From assembly GCA_032622095.1 (NCBI GenBank), contig CP136065.1, positions 67,795,675-67,859,674 on the forward strand: 64,000 bases of DNA, written 5' to 3'. Within the stretch, counting starts at the first letter, position 1. Each line of letters begins with the position of its first letter. The translations under genes and the position numbers were made by a program. Below are positions 33,749 through 46,492 of the stretch, piece after piece. The notes beneath the pieces were generated by a model. The model worked only from the letters and a program-made list of their open reading frames with translations. It did no database searches and had not been told where the DNA came from. Origin of the DNA: Siphonodentalium dalli (lineage: Eukaryota; Mollusca; Scaphopoda; Gadilida; Siphonodentaliidae).

Positions 33749-34678
33749 GTTCAATGTTGCAATAAATGCAATGTTGCATAAAGTCTTTATTCGCATCCAG
33801 CCACCATATGTTATGGATTGAAAACAAGAAACGTCACTATACACGTGCTTGCATGTAACTGCCATATAATGCATCACGAACACAACACAACGGATTCCTC
33901 TAATCACTATTTAATCCTTAGGACTGGGCATATTCATATAGTTTAGTAGTAATGAGAACAAGTAAACCGTTTATGATTGAATTATATTTATTTATCAAAC
34001 GTTCAACACATGGTTATGACAATCAATAGTGGACCAGCCACGCATTGATGAGGATGAAGTATAATAAATATGCACACACCAGACCAGAGTTATAGTGTCA
34101 TACAAATAGCTTCAAGAATGCAATAAATATATACCCCTAGTGATAAAAAGAACTAACGTCAATCACTATTACCAAGTTAGTGTTGGCCACCGGATTCGTT
34201 GTTTTCTGTTTACCTGGCAGAAATTATGTATTAATATCCATAAACTTCAGAAAAGGGAATACCCATATAATAAGCATTTGTATATTGTTTTTGTCAGTTC
34301 CATTTATCCCAAAAAATATTTTTAAAATAAATATATCTTTTTTTTTTAGATTGAACTCCATGCTCAATTTTAACAGATGGAAACTGTTTAAAACAAAATA
34401 AAAAAATATTTGCATTATTAAATCAAAATTTGGAAAAATAACTCCGTTTTAAACATCCGCCGTGGTACCCCGAGTCACCACAGCACATCTGGTTGAAATC
34501 GGTTCAGGTGTATGGGGAAACAAGAAACGACAGAAAAAAATAAACGGTCAGACAGATCATACCATTTTAAATCAGACAGATCATACCATTTTAAATATAG
34601 ATTACCTGACAGCGTCCCTGGGACTACATCTATTTTAGTACACTTAGCATGCTATGTATATATTATAATTTTCATAAC

Positions 34679-35421
34679 TTATACGGGAACTAATCTTGTC
34701 CCGGTGGGGACGAATTTCTGTTGTACGGTGGTTGCCAATCGTGTCGATGTGACGGGTACTCTGTTAACAACGTTCACATGATGATGAGTCTGGACTGGTA
34801 TGTGTTGTACCTGCTGATAATCCTGGTAGACGTTCACTGGGACGTGTCTGACGACGGGCACACTTGCTGGACGAGCAACCTGAAAGCGCCTCATGGTGGG
34901 AACCATTCTTGTTCTGTGAATGGTGGCGGGTCTAAGGACATTGGCAGTGCTGACAGTCCGGACGGGAACGTGTCTAAGGAGGTTAACGCTGTTCAGGGTA
35001 GTGACCGGTCGAGCGAATCTTGTAGCCATGACAGGGATGCTGACTAATGGCCCAGCGACATGCCTGACCTGGTTTCCAACGACTGCACCACCGAAGGAGG
35101 CTGGTCCGGCGATATGACTGATCTGGTTTCCAACGACTCCACCACTGAATGATGCCTGGTCTGCGAATTGGTTGGCCTGGTTTCCAACGATTGCATCATT
35201 GAATGAAGCAGGATCTGCGAATTGTTGACCAAAAGAGGCAGGGCCATCGAATGTGAATTGGCTGTCTGTGGGGAACTGGCTACCTGAGTTGATGTTGAAA
35301 TCAAAACCAGCAGGGTCATTTGTCGACATGATGTTTTGACGATCCAAGTCTGTAGGTCCAGTGTTGATATTACCAGCGATTGGCTGTATGACTGTAACAG
35401 ACGTGGTATCAGCATGGCATA
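34679..35421 (-). CDS. VPV-repeat secreted protein B, main exon
   Basis: It is joined to 36051-35994 across a 572-bp intron (acceptor ATTTGCAG before 35421). The whole protein is 266 aa. It has the same plan as A: VCHA cleavage site, acidic Asn/Gly part, 18-residue xASFxxAxVGNQxxxxA units, then the basic VPV-repeat half ending TGTRLVPV. It has three such units where A has two; the extra 54 bp accounts exactly for the length difference. The C-terminal half is almost identical to A, while the N-terminal repeats vary more. Confidence 0.9.
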
Positions 35422-35993
35422 CTGCAAATATATGGACAAAACAACTGATAAGTTGGGTAATTGTTGCGATACAACATGCCTCCTCCTGATATAATTTTTT
35501 ACATCCGCATTAAGCAGCACGTTCTTCCGTTTCTCACTGCCCCATGTTGCCCAAGGGAATAACGTTACTGATATAGTTATACCGCGTGCGTAAGATTGCC
35601 AGTGCATGTTGTAAAGTAGTTACTTTAGAACATAGATAGCTAGTTCGTGAATAAAACAACAATTTCGTTGGACAAATATATGGGAAAGCTTGACATTATT
35701 TGGTACATTTTGCGACATAACCAGCCAACAAGCTGGTTAAAGAACATTATCAATTAAAGGTGTTATACATATTGTGTTTGTATTATTTATGACTCTTTTG
35801 ATGTCCTTCATTGCACATTTATTTAGTAAAATTAGCGTTATGATAGTACATGGTAAGTTGCAAATGTGAGTTCATTGGGAATATTCCATAAGACAGACAT
35901 AGATGGGTTACGTTATACACCACACTAGTGATGATTGCACCCCATTGGTAATCATGTCCCCGATGTTCGAAGTGATCCGAAGTTTGTACTCAC

Positions 35994-36051
35994 CTTTACC
36001 ATTTAAAGCTATCAATGCACACACTACTAACGCGAGGAAGAGTCGACCCAT
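35994..36051 (-). CDS. VPV-repeat secreted protein B, exon with signal peptide
   Basis: ATG at 36051; 19 codons (MGRLFLALVVCALIALNGK) and one base; GTGAGT donor; phase 1. An acceptor ending CTATTTTCAG lies just upstream of the ATG, so the 5' UTR is spliced. The matching UTR exon is probably the one ending at 39221. The hydrophobic core is longer and stronger than in A. Confidence 0.88.
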
Positions 36052-36769
36052 TTTGTTTCTTTTTCTGAAAATAGATATACAAACATACTCTTAAAGATAC
36101 AAGCTACTTAGTTTTTCGGCAAATATATCAAACAAGCCTAATAGGGGTGTTCATATATCATTATATCCCTACGTGTGGTGCATCTGATTTGCTATTGTGC
36201 ATAAAAGTTCGCTTGACTATACACCTCCTTTAAGTTGGTTGTTTTAGCAAAGAACAATTTAATTCTGGTAACTATCATTCAGTTTGCTTATAACTGTCTA
36301 CCTGGTTAGTCACGCCAAGTTGTGTTTGATTACAAACCAAATTAGTCAGTAAATTATAAGTCTTACGGGGTATATATATGCTAGAAACGTGTGGAACGGA
36401 CCAAATGTAATGTATATTTGCATGTGACTAATCCAGACACGACACATGCAATAAATTGGATAACTTCAACATCCAGACTTCAAAATTAAAACACACAATG
36501 AGTCAACAAAAAGAGGCACAAGTCTGACAGTTGTGATCGAACCAACCCCGCGTTCGAACTTTAACTGCATTCACATGCCATTGATTAACATGACTGACAT
36601 GCATGAATGTAATAACATAATAGCTAACGCTATCCCCGGATAACAAAATAGTCAGCAAATTAATGATATGATGAAAATGGGCATAACTCCATCAGCAATT
36701 ATCGGACCGGACCCAATGCGAAAGCTATCTGATAACTACAATTTCAGTTATCAAACTAATTTGCAAATA

Positions 36770-38420
36770 CCCCACGTCCCAAAACCAAAGAAATGACGTT
36801 TTTTTGGGACGTTGACTTTGCTTAAGAACAAGAAATCAAATTGCTGATGTCTGACGCAGCAACAACAAAAACATAGACGAATACACAGGAGGTTGGCCCT
36901 GTTTATTCGTGCATGGAGATGGACCAAGTTATCATTGAGACAACACAAAACTTATTATTTCGAAGCCGAACAAAGCGCATGACTACGTCATAAATCATTA
37001 TATATAGGTCATGGCCAAATTATAAATGTATCTGTGTATTCTGATATGTAGACAGTTACCAAATATCAAGAAATTCCGTTATACTTTGTTCAAGTTATCA
37101 TCCGGACAAATTCGAACTTGGCTCTGTCCTATCACATGTTAACCACATATCGAACCCACGTTCGAACTTGAACTGTAAGCACATGTGCTTGATCAATATG
37201 ACATGTATGGAGGCAATGGCTAACGTTATCACCTGGTATCAAAATAATGTACATTATATGTTGAAAATGGGCACAACTACATCAGCAACTGTCAGACCCA
37301 ATATGACAGCTATCTGATAACTATAACTTGAGTTATCAAACTAATTTGCAAATATTTGGTGGAAAAGGGGCACAACGTCGTCAGAACTGTTTGGACCAGA
37401 CCCAACTTCTAACTCGACTGGGACTTTTTAAGACCACACACATATATGCATTTTCAACAAAACTGCCGGACATAAAGACGGACAAAATGATGCCGCTCAT
37501 TTGTGTATTTCCGGAAAAAAATATTTCAGGGTACAATATCGTGACGAGCTACTCATATACGGGATAGTCCAAACATAATTTACAAAATAAGTGAACGAAA
37601 AGAAAACAGGCACCGGAAACAACGCTCGATATACGTTTATGTATTAATATCTGAAAATAGTATTGGTCCAGTGATGTTAGTTGCTGATATCTGACGCAGC
37701 AACAACAAAAACATAGACGAATACATAGGAGGTTGGCCCTGTTTATTCGTGCATTTTTCCAAAAGTGCTATAATGCATTTCCGTAGGAAAAGTAGTATAA
37801 TTGTAACTGTTGACATAGTGACTGTTCACAAGACGCCATTCTTCGTAACACACATACAATCACGTATATAAAACACTATGTGTTGAGGTATTTGTTAAGT
37901 TGGTTTTCCCTTCTCATATTTTGTTCACAGAATATCCTTTAGTCGAGCGATCCGTTGTTGACTCGAACATTTGTGGAATAGCTGACGGTATAAGAATTCA
38001 TACTGAAATGTTGGCAAATTAAAAGGTCACATAACCCACATCCCAAACAAAGAAGTGACGTGTTTCGGGACGTTGACTTTGCTTAATGGCAACAAGTCAA
38101 ATTCTGGCAAACATTAATTTTGCCGTGCGTGTTCTTAAATGTGAACCACACGCCAAATGTCTATATATACGTATGAAGATGGATCTAGTTATCATTGAGA
38201 GAACACAAAACTTATTATTTCTAAGCCGAACACAAAGCGCATGACAGCGTCATAAAACATTTGGTCATTGCAAAATTTTAAATGTCCCAGTGTATTCTGA
38301 TATGTAAACAGTTACCAAATATCAAGACATTATGTTAAATATTGTTCAAGTTTTCATCCGGACAAATGAAAAATCGAACTTGGTCTGTGTCCTCTCAGTT
38401 GTTAACCACATAGCGAATAT
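36770..38420. repeat. Local imperfect direct duplication
   Basis: The block from GACGTTGACTTTGCTTAA through ACACAAAACTTATTATTT to CATCCGGACAAAT occurs at about 36770-37140 and again at about 38030-38410, roughly 1.26 kb apart. It overlaps the upstream edge of arm 2. The CATCCGGACAAA motif and the CAAATTATCATCCGG copies at 38440-38760 belong to a dispersed repeat style common in mollusc introns. Confidence 0.75.
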
Positions 38421-39220
38421 AAATTATGTTGAATATTGTTCAAAATTATCATCCGGATAACCCACAAATTAAAAATTAAAATTCTTAAGTCTAAAATTGG
38501 CATATGTTCATCAAAACTCATCTGACCATGACCAAAATGGAACTTGACTTTTGTCTTGTCAAATTTGAAACACATAGCCAATATCAAGAAATTTAGCTCA
38601 AGTTGTCATCTGGAAAACTCAAACATTAAGATTTCTAATTCGAGGAAAGGGCACAACTCCGTCACAAATCTCAGAAATCGACTCAATCCAAATAACATGG
38701 GATTAGGATTAATATTGTCAAAGTTATGATCCGGACACATGAGAAGGGTCACGATATTTTGATTATAATAGTCCCTGAACATTTTTCGGGGGACAACTAT
38801 TTTATCGCGATCCTTTTTGATAAGTTGTGTCAACACTTGCACGACTCAACGATTTATAGGTTTTAAATACTGGCAATGAACTCTAAAATATCTTGCCAAC
38901 GTCATAGCATTTATCAAACTGTTTTAGCAAAGATGAGAGACAAACGCTCTTTATGATTTATATATCAGAACAAGACGAAGGAACAATCGTTATTTTTATA
39001 CAGCAGAGAGATATGTTCTAAATGCTACTCTTCCCGATTGAGTCTCCTTGTATATACATTCCGCATTGCAATACACATGTATTAACGTATTTCTCGGCCT
39101 ATGTCGTTCCCAATTTCGGACCAGTAATTCCTCAACTACCATACATTGTTTAGTGAAGACTCGTGTGAATTATAGCCGCATATTAAGCAGTAGATTCAAT
39201 ATGATTGCAGTATGACTTAC

Positions 39221-39280
39221 CTATACTAGTGCAGCAAACTACCGACTTGTTGACGGGATCGCGCACCACCCGCTTATATA
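39221..39280 (-). promoter_or_regulatory. TATA box and 5' UTR exon of gene B
   Basis: On the minus strand, CGGTATATAAGCGG (TATA at 39280-39273) is followed after about 50 bp by an exon end reading ATAG and a GTAAGTCAT donor at 39220. Gene C has the same layout at 61325-61259: the TATA box with CGG and TGGT after it, the same donor, and a shared AATACTTG element upstream. The exon would splice to the acceptor 13 bp before the gene B ATG across about 3.1 kb. Confidence 0.6.
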
Positions 39281-39284
39281 CCGA

Positions 39285-40089
39285 GGTGTTCATGTAGGAT
39301 GTACGCAATATGTCACAAGTATTATTTCATCGTCCGTCCCCTGTCCGTGGTATATATGCCATTACATAATAACATAACATACACCACGATTTAAACAATG
39401 GTTTATCTGTCCGAGGTAATTTTACTCAGAACCAGTTTATTTCATGAACTGACTGGCCATCGACTAACACATAGGTATGTACAATTATACTCCTTTATAG
39501 CTTTTGTCATGGTCACTGCGAACATCTGGCAACTATATCAACTCAAACTAAGTCCCCTTAATGTCGGTCTGTAACATGTCAGATATAGCATACCGATAAT
39601 TTACTTGCATATATCTATTAAAATAATAATTCCAACGAAAAACTAACGGTAGCTAGTGAATAATAGTGTCGCAAAGATCACACATGACAGAACAGATAAA
39701 TCAAGTTGCATGTTAAATTAATAAAAATAACACGCTAAACATTAGGGGGACACACAAAAAGTCGCCCTAATTTAGAAGTCGCCTTAATGTGGCTTATTTA
39801 TCCACAAATGTCTCCCTGATGTGGCTTCTGCGAACATATATGTTACCCCACCCTTCGGATGATAACCGTGATATGTACTTTGAAGTTGTAATTAAGATTA
39901 CCAGTACGCATTACTACATACAATTCGTCGATTCACCATTACTGCCTTGACAAATTCGAAGCAAAAAAACACCATATGTACGTTTGCTATACCGGGAAAT
40001 AATTAGATTGTACCCATTAATATGAGGCTATGATGGCCACGTTTTACAAATGGTTCAGCTTAGCATACACTACGTTGATCGTCTCTTGT
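39285..40089. other. Unassigned spacer upstream of gene B
   Basis: AT-rich, no gene. AATACTTGTGACATATTG (minus strand, about 39315) is shared with the upstream region of gene C and may be a regulatory element of the family. Confidence 0.4.
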
Positions 40090-43000
40090 AAAGAGGGGTG
40101 TGACTAATTACTGCCCGGGCACGCCCCATGTGCACACGGACAGTATAATATGATGCATCATGGTGATGTCTTAATTGGTATCGATTGCAAGCTGTTTAAC
40201 ATCGTTTTGTACCCCAGGACTGGGTGATAGGAACAATTGTCCCTCTGTATAAAAAATAAAGGGAATTCAAACGACCCTAGTAATTAGAGACCTATCACGC
40301 TGCTGCTGTTTTGGAAATCTTTTTTACAAAGATATTATCAAATCGTCTGGGCCAATTTGCTGAAAAGTTTACATTATATCTGAAAACCAGACAGGGTTCA
40401 GAAAGCATTGTTCAACCGTTGATAACATTTTCGGCTTACTTTAACTATTTGAAATGAGTTGAAAACTGGATATAAAATTATTTTGTGCATTCATTGACTT
40501 CCAAAATGCATTTGATATGGTATGGATACAAGGGCTGTGATTCAAAATATTAAAAAAAGGTAATCAATGGAAAAACATACAGAGTCATTACGAATATGTA
40601 TACTCACATACACAATCTTGTGCTCAACTAGACGGCATCAAATCCATCTTCTTCCCCTGTTACGCCGGCGTTCGTCAAGGTGCGACATGTCCTCTACTAT
40701 ATACGCTATACTTAAACGATATTGGAGAATTTTTACTTGGAAACGGCATAACTGGCCTGAAAACAATTGACTCAGAAATAGAGAACCAACTAAGTTGTTA
40801 CGTCAAAATATTTATGATCCTTTTTGCTGACGATACCACAGTTATGGCTGAAACCACCCGAGTTCTGCAGTCCGAACTAGATTTTTTCGGAAAAATAGTG
40901 TAACAGTTGGAAACTGACAGTAAATGTGGACAATACCAAAATCCTCAATCTCTCTAAGACTAGTATCCCAAAGAAAATAATATTTATATTCAAGGGAGAA
41001 TTGACGAAGTAAACAAATTCAGCTATCTTGGTATCATATTTTGTAAATCAGGTTCCTTCTCAATGGCGAAAACAGATCTTGCAGACAAAGCAACAAGATC
41101 TATGTACACCATTATTGGGAATCAAGGAAGAACTGCCTGTCGATAAAAAAACAACTGGATTTGTTTGACTTGCATGCTATTCCAATGCTGCTGTATGGAT
41201 GTGTAACCTGGATTGTTTCCACCCAACATGCAATACTAAGCACGGTAACGTGACACCGCTTCGATTGATCAGCTGATTCGGATGTGTGTCCATAATAGCT
41301 ATTGTATATAACAATGTTAGCTATTCTCATTGTAAATATGTTATGTCTCAATACTCATGAAACTGTATAATATGAGTTTTAAGAGAATAAACTAATTGAA
41401 TTGAATTAGTAGGATACAAAATAAGCTTATATTATGAAAATTGACTCGCTGGGTCATCCAACGGCGGGTTTATTAACCCTTTAAAAACCAATATTGACTA
41501 CAAGAACACCGGAGAGCCCGGACAGACACAGAGACCCGACCCCATTACATATTGATGACTAATGGTAGCGATGCACTTACTAAATGTATACTATGAAGAT
41601 TCACTCGCCATCTCGTTCACGGTCGGCTTCATTAGCCCCATAATTGACGGCACGCGTCAGAAGAGCACAGCGGAGCCCGTTCAAGCCGGGACAGCCCCAT
41701 GGACAACATAATATGATGTGGGGTACATACTAAATATATATATGTTGCGAACGTTTATTTGCTGTGTCATCCACCGTCGGTTTTGTTAGCCATTTAAATT
41801 TCTATGTATACATTTATCGAATTTGTTAATTGAATTGTCAATAGGTAGATCACTTTCCATTGTGAATTGTGTCGAAAGTTGTACATGTATACCTATAGTA
41901 GACAGTTTTTTTTATCTATATTATAAAGTTGTTATACCCATAGTTGTGTGGTATTATACCTATAGTAGAGTACATACAAATATATCCAATATATGTTATT
42001 GGTGTAGTAAGCTATTGACGATCTAGCTTATACATATCGCCTATTTGATAGAATGTCAGTGGGGTACTCTAGAATACTTCAACTGCATGCATGCGACTAT
42101 TCGCTGAATTATCAAAGACCTGGATGCCACAACAAGACTAGTCATGAAGGCTGAAGCGAGTTCCGAGTCATGGCGCTGATTTTAATGAGCATATATAGCT
42201 AGGCTCAGTTTAATATGTTTGATGACATCCTCTCGTAATGCGAACACAATGACAGTTTTTTTCGCAATGAAATACTAGTAACCTGCAAGTTTGTGGAGTA
42301 AATTGTCCGATACATTGAGATTTTACACGTAGAACACTCGGTCCTAAGGTTTTTATCAAAATAACCAGAAAGGTCTATTCTATTCATATATCAAGAGACA
42401 AATACATTTGATCGTTGGTTATATCACAAGATGAGCTGTCATGTGCGACACGCTGTTTCTGACACTGGTGGGAGTAATATGAAGGGTATCTTTCTATATA
42501 TACCAAAATCGGTATTCACGTACGTATATATTCAGAGGGGAAATAGGACTACTCTCGTCGCTGTTTAATGCAGCCGTTGATGAGTCAATTTCGTAGATTG
42601 CCCAATAATCTGAAACATATGTTGGCACGGGAACTGTGGACTTGAAACTCTAGATCAAATAATAAATCAAGTTGATATTAGCAGATTACGCTCGGGCTCT
42701 CTCTGGTTCTTTTAGCCAATACCGGCATCAAATGGGCCAATAACGCCGGCGTTGGATGACACAGCAAGTTATTTTTACAACATATGCATTTTACAATCAC
42801 AAGGCATTGTCCAACCGGGTTACCCAGGTCCGCCCGGGTTACGCAGGCTCTCTTGTGCTTTTCTGGCCCATGTCGTCATTTGAATGGCAAATGAAGCCGG
42901 CCTTGAACGAGCTGATGAGCCAATCGCCACATTTTACGTTTAGTATAAGTGTCTCGCTACCATTAGTCATCGATATATAGTCTCTCGATATATATAGTCT

Positions 43001-43523
43001 CTCCCTGCTTCTTTTAGCCAATATAAGCATTTAGATGGTTAATAAAACCGCCGGTGGATGACACAGCAATTAACTGTTCACAACATATGCAATTATACTA
43101 CCACAAGGCATCATATATTATACTGTCCGCATGGGTCTGACCGGGTTAGTTGTTACCCAGGCTCTCTCGTGCTTTTGTGGCCCATGTCGTCATTTAAGGG
43201 GCAAATGAACACTGACCGTGAACGAGATGACGAGTCAATCTTCACAGTTTACGTTTAATAGGTTTCTGGCTACACTTACTCGTCGATATATAGTGTGATC
43301 GGGTCTGTGGGTCTGCCCGGGATCTCCCGGGTTCTTTTAGTCAATAATGGCATTTAAAGGGTTAATAAACCCGCCTGTGGATGACACAGCAAGTCATTTT
43401 TCACAACCTATGCTTTGTGTGTATCCTACTACCATAATGCATCATATTGTACAGCCCGTGGGCTCATTGGGGCCGCCCGGTCACATCGGGGCTTGCCCGG
43501 GCAGTAATTAGCCACACCGCTTT
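40090..43523. mobile_element. Foldback-type element with long repeated inverted arms
   Basis: The ends are inverted copies: GGTGTGACTAATTACTGCCC at about 40096 and GGGCAGTAATTAGCCACACC at the right end. The right arm holds three related units, 42718, 43019 and 43342 (spacing 301 and 323 bp), each with a GGATGACACAGCAA landmark. Inverted versions of these units lie at about 41440, 41600 and 41760. The structure could fold over hundreds of bases. No transposase is seen. A decayed LINE sits in the left arm. Confidence 0.7.
40205..41400 (+). pseudogene. Decayed LINE reverse transcriptase
   Basis: Translations in several frames give RT motifs broken by many stops and frameshifts: NYRPITLLSCFG (about 40275), CAFIDFQNAFDMVW (about 40485), GVRQGATCPLLYTLYLNDI (about 40670) and LFADDTTVMAETT (about 40819), followed by KFSYLGI. 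The 3' end has AATAAAC and a TTGAATTGAATT tail, a usual form for LINE 3' ends in molluscs. It is long dead and lies within the left arm of the foldback element. Confidence 0.85.
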
Positions 43524-44254
43524 GGACGGGAGTAGGCCTAGACTCCACTAATTATTAGCCTAATTTAGCTATTGGTTTAGGCATCGGCATTTGATAATAA
43601 AGGTCTACCATATAATAATGTATACAGTGAATGTTATACAATGTATGTCGCTGCAATTAATCCGATAATTAAGGATGCCACCATCAGACCTATAAGTTCA
43701 GCCTGATAAAGGCACACATTTAGGTAAAACATGACTATAGATGAGGGTCTACAGGGAAACGGATCCGGTAGATCGTATTACGAATATCCCATGTTAAACT
43801 GAAGAGTGCCTGTGTAAAGATGTAGGTCTAGTCCAGTGAGGTGAAATCAGTTGTCTGGAAACGACATGACAATTGCAGCCTTGTTAGGATTCTGGCCCGA
43901 CAAGACAAACAAGAAAACTAAGATGCATGCATCAGGTCGGCCGTGAACTATCTACCATAGAATTGTTGTAGCTATCGATTATACATTTTGGAACACCTGT
44001 CTGTATGTATGTGTGTATGCATGAATGCATGTGTGTATGTGTTATAGACTCTAACACTGCTCGACTGATCCGACTCGGATTTGGTATTTAACGTGTCAAC
44101 TTGACCTCGCTCATAGGCATGTTTCTGGACCTTGACCGATCCGACTAAACATTTGTGTGTAGGACTACTTCGATCCCGGGAGCAATATTGACGGGTCCAA
44201 TTTCACGTGGGACCATGTTCTCGAACGTGCTGATGTGGGCATGTTTCTGGACTA
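43524..44254. other. Unassigned spacer
   Basis: No gene, and nothing beyond a short TGTATG-rich patch (about 44000-44040). Confidence 0.35.
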
Positions 44255-44590
44255 TTTGGACGGGTCAAATCTTGATCCCGACCTGACTTTGACATTCAAA
44301 AAGATCAATTCAAGGTCAAATCTGGTAAAACGAAGTATTTCAACGAAATATAATACCTACTGTTACTTTTGTCCCAGGAGTGTTTCGGGTGGGTCAAATT
44401 ATGACCCTGACCTGATCTTGACATTCAAAATTGTCAATTCAAGGTCAAATCGGGTAAAGCCGGGCGGATTTCGACGGGTACTTTTGTCGTGACTTTTGTC
44501 CGGGGAGTGTTTTGGGCGGGTCAAATCGTGACCCGACATGACGTTCACCTTTAAAATGGTCAATTCAAGGTTAAATCGCGCAATTCTCCG
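44255..44590. repeat. Three-copy tandem repeat, about 128 bp
   Basis: GGGTCAAAT, GACCTGA, TTGACATTCAAAA and GTCAATTCAAGGTCAAATC recur in order, with unit starts near 44262, 44392 and 44517. A weaker relative is at about 44190. It is non-coding. Confidence 0.85.
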
Positions 44591-44839
44591 AAAATCAGAG
44601 GGGAACATCCCGGACGAAGTAGGGTCCACCAGCTACTATTATATATTTCTAGATTTAGTTACAAACTAAATACCTGTATATTGTACAAAGAAATGTTTGA
44701 CAAATATATCTGTATCAATATTACCATACGGGTCATTAAAATAGATACGACGAAACAAATTTTGAAGGGTGCATGGTATCAGGTAAATTTTTATATTTCA
44801 AATGATGACAGGAATGCGGAAAGTTGAAGTACCTACGTA

Positions 44840-46190
44840 ATACTGGCTATCCGAATGAAGAGATATACATGTATATAAAAACCAAAATAGAAGATGACTG
44901 CTGGCGACAATGTTTTCCAAAAAAATTCAAAGCATTCGATAGCTCCCATCTAGTTGTCAGCCCGAAGATCAATATAAAGTGTGGTGACTATCAGATGAGG
45001 AATATGACTGTACAGTTGCTAAACAATTCAGTCACGCAAAAGAGGATCAAACAGTAAGATACCAAATTGCTGCCTGTGGTAATGTTTTTTAACGAAATTC
45101 GGGAAAATTAGAAGATTACTCTCCCCCTGGTTATCCAGAAGATCATTGTGGAATCTGGTGACGATCGGACAAGGGGTGTCGTCTGTAGGATCAACCAAAT
45201 TATTTAGCCATAAAAATAGTAAAATTCAAGATCACCGCTGGCAGTGATGTCTTCACAAGGACAGCTTGAGAACAAAACATGGCTCACATCTAGCGGTGAC
45301 CCAAACAATCCACATGAGAAAAAGTTCTCCAATAAAAGCTGGCTGCAGGGTGCGCCAATTGATTCAAATTCGAAATTTAACAGGGTGTACTGCTTGTGGC
45401 CATGTTTTCCCCGCAAATTTGATAGACTGATGGACAAAACCACTGAATCCGTTGAATCAATATACATGTATACATGGATTAATGTATATGCATTGTTATA
45501 CACAGTACTGGTATATAAAGGTACTGAAAATAACAATATTACTAGTATACACAAAATAAACCATATATCATGGCTATGGGTTCTAATATCCGAATATGAC
45601 AGCTGATAACTTGGTGTGAATTGAAGAGTGGTGGTGTCTCACGCATATCTAACCCTCCATGTTAGAAACATGCCATTAAATGTCATAAGTATAATCTAGC
45701 TTGAGGACAGAAGTTATCCATAAAACCCCCCTTTATTCAACCAGGTCCTCGCGCGATGTATGGTCGATCACATGATGATCCAGGGGGGGGATTAGAATTG
45801 TTGTATAAAAACAGCACTGCATGTAAATATAAAATAAAATAGTGCTACATCTTATTACAGATTATTGCCATATATAATCAGTGACTATACAGACAGTCTG
45901 ACAAAATAAAGTTTCAGTGACACTCTATCCGAAGAGGGGAATAATTCCATCTGTTACAGTCAATGGAGCATTATGAATCTGGAAAGGTGAAATTTCTAAG
46001 TAATACTAGATATCGACATGACGCGATAACATATAACGTAAATGCAATATGGCCGCTGGCGACCATTTTTTCCTATAAAATTAAAAAACTATTTGATAGC
46101 TCTCATCTGATAGATCAATATCAAGATAAATATTAAGTTTAGTGATGATCGGATGAGTGAAGTGGACTGTGCTAAACGGTTTAGTAATGC
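44840..46190. repeat. Diverged copies of a dispersed repeat family
   Basis: Blocks with GCTGGCGACNATNTTTTCC, ATAGCTCYCATCT and GGTGACGATCGGACAAGG-type motifs occur near 44890-45180 and 46050-46180; a weaker one lies at 45230-45460. I know this motif set as an abundant repeat in mollusc genomes. The open frames here (44824, 45204, 45244) are by-products of it. Confidence 0.55.
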
Positions 46191-46492
46191 TTAAAAAGAT
46201 TTTTACCTTAATATTTTTATGTTCACTTTATAAACTTCACTGAGTCATCTTTGTCATGTATTGAGTTTGATATCTGTTGTTAACAGTTTATAAATCATGT
46301 ATGTCTCATGTTTGTTATTTTAATTTATGTGTTTATTATCATTAAATAAAGTTGAATTCCTTAAAAAGATTCTTACCTCAATGTTTTTATGTTCACTTTA
46401 TAAACTCCACTGAGTCATCTTTGTCATGTATTGAATTTGATATCTTTTGTTAACAGTTCATAAATTATGTATGTCTCGTGTTCGTTATTATA
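46191..46492. repeat. 170-bp tandem duplication
   Basis: TTAAAAAGATTYTTACCTYA starts at 46191 and 46361, and the two copies are about 93% alike. The first ends with AATAAAGTTGAATTCC, which looks like a LINE 3' end, so this may be two nested LINE tails. Confidence 0.85.

Larger units (their letters stand above)
33749..37732 (-). repeat. Arm 2 of the inverted segmental duplication (contains gene B)
   Basis: Reverse-complement homologue of 10534-14223. It is about 0.3 kb longer, partly because of the 18-residue unit gained in gene B and a local duplication: AACAACAAAAACATAGACGA lies at both 36862 and 37701. The upstream non-coding part (36060-37732) contains repeated blocks of the GGTCTGGTCCGACAA type, which match 10840-11400 in arm 1. 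Confidence 0.9.

Noticed and set aside
45204-45606. Opposed open frames of about 120 codons
   Set aside because: They lie inside copies of a dispersed repeat and are not conserved between copies.
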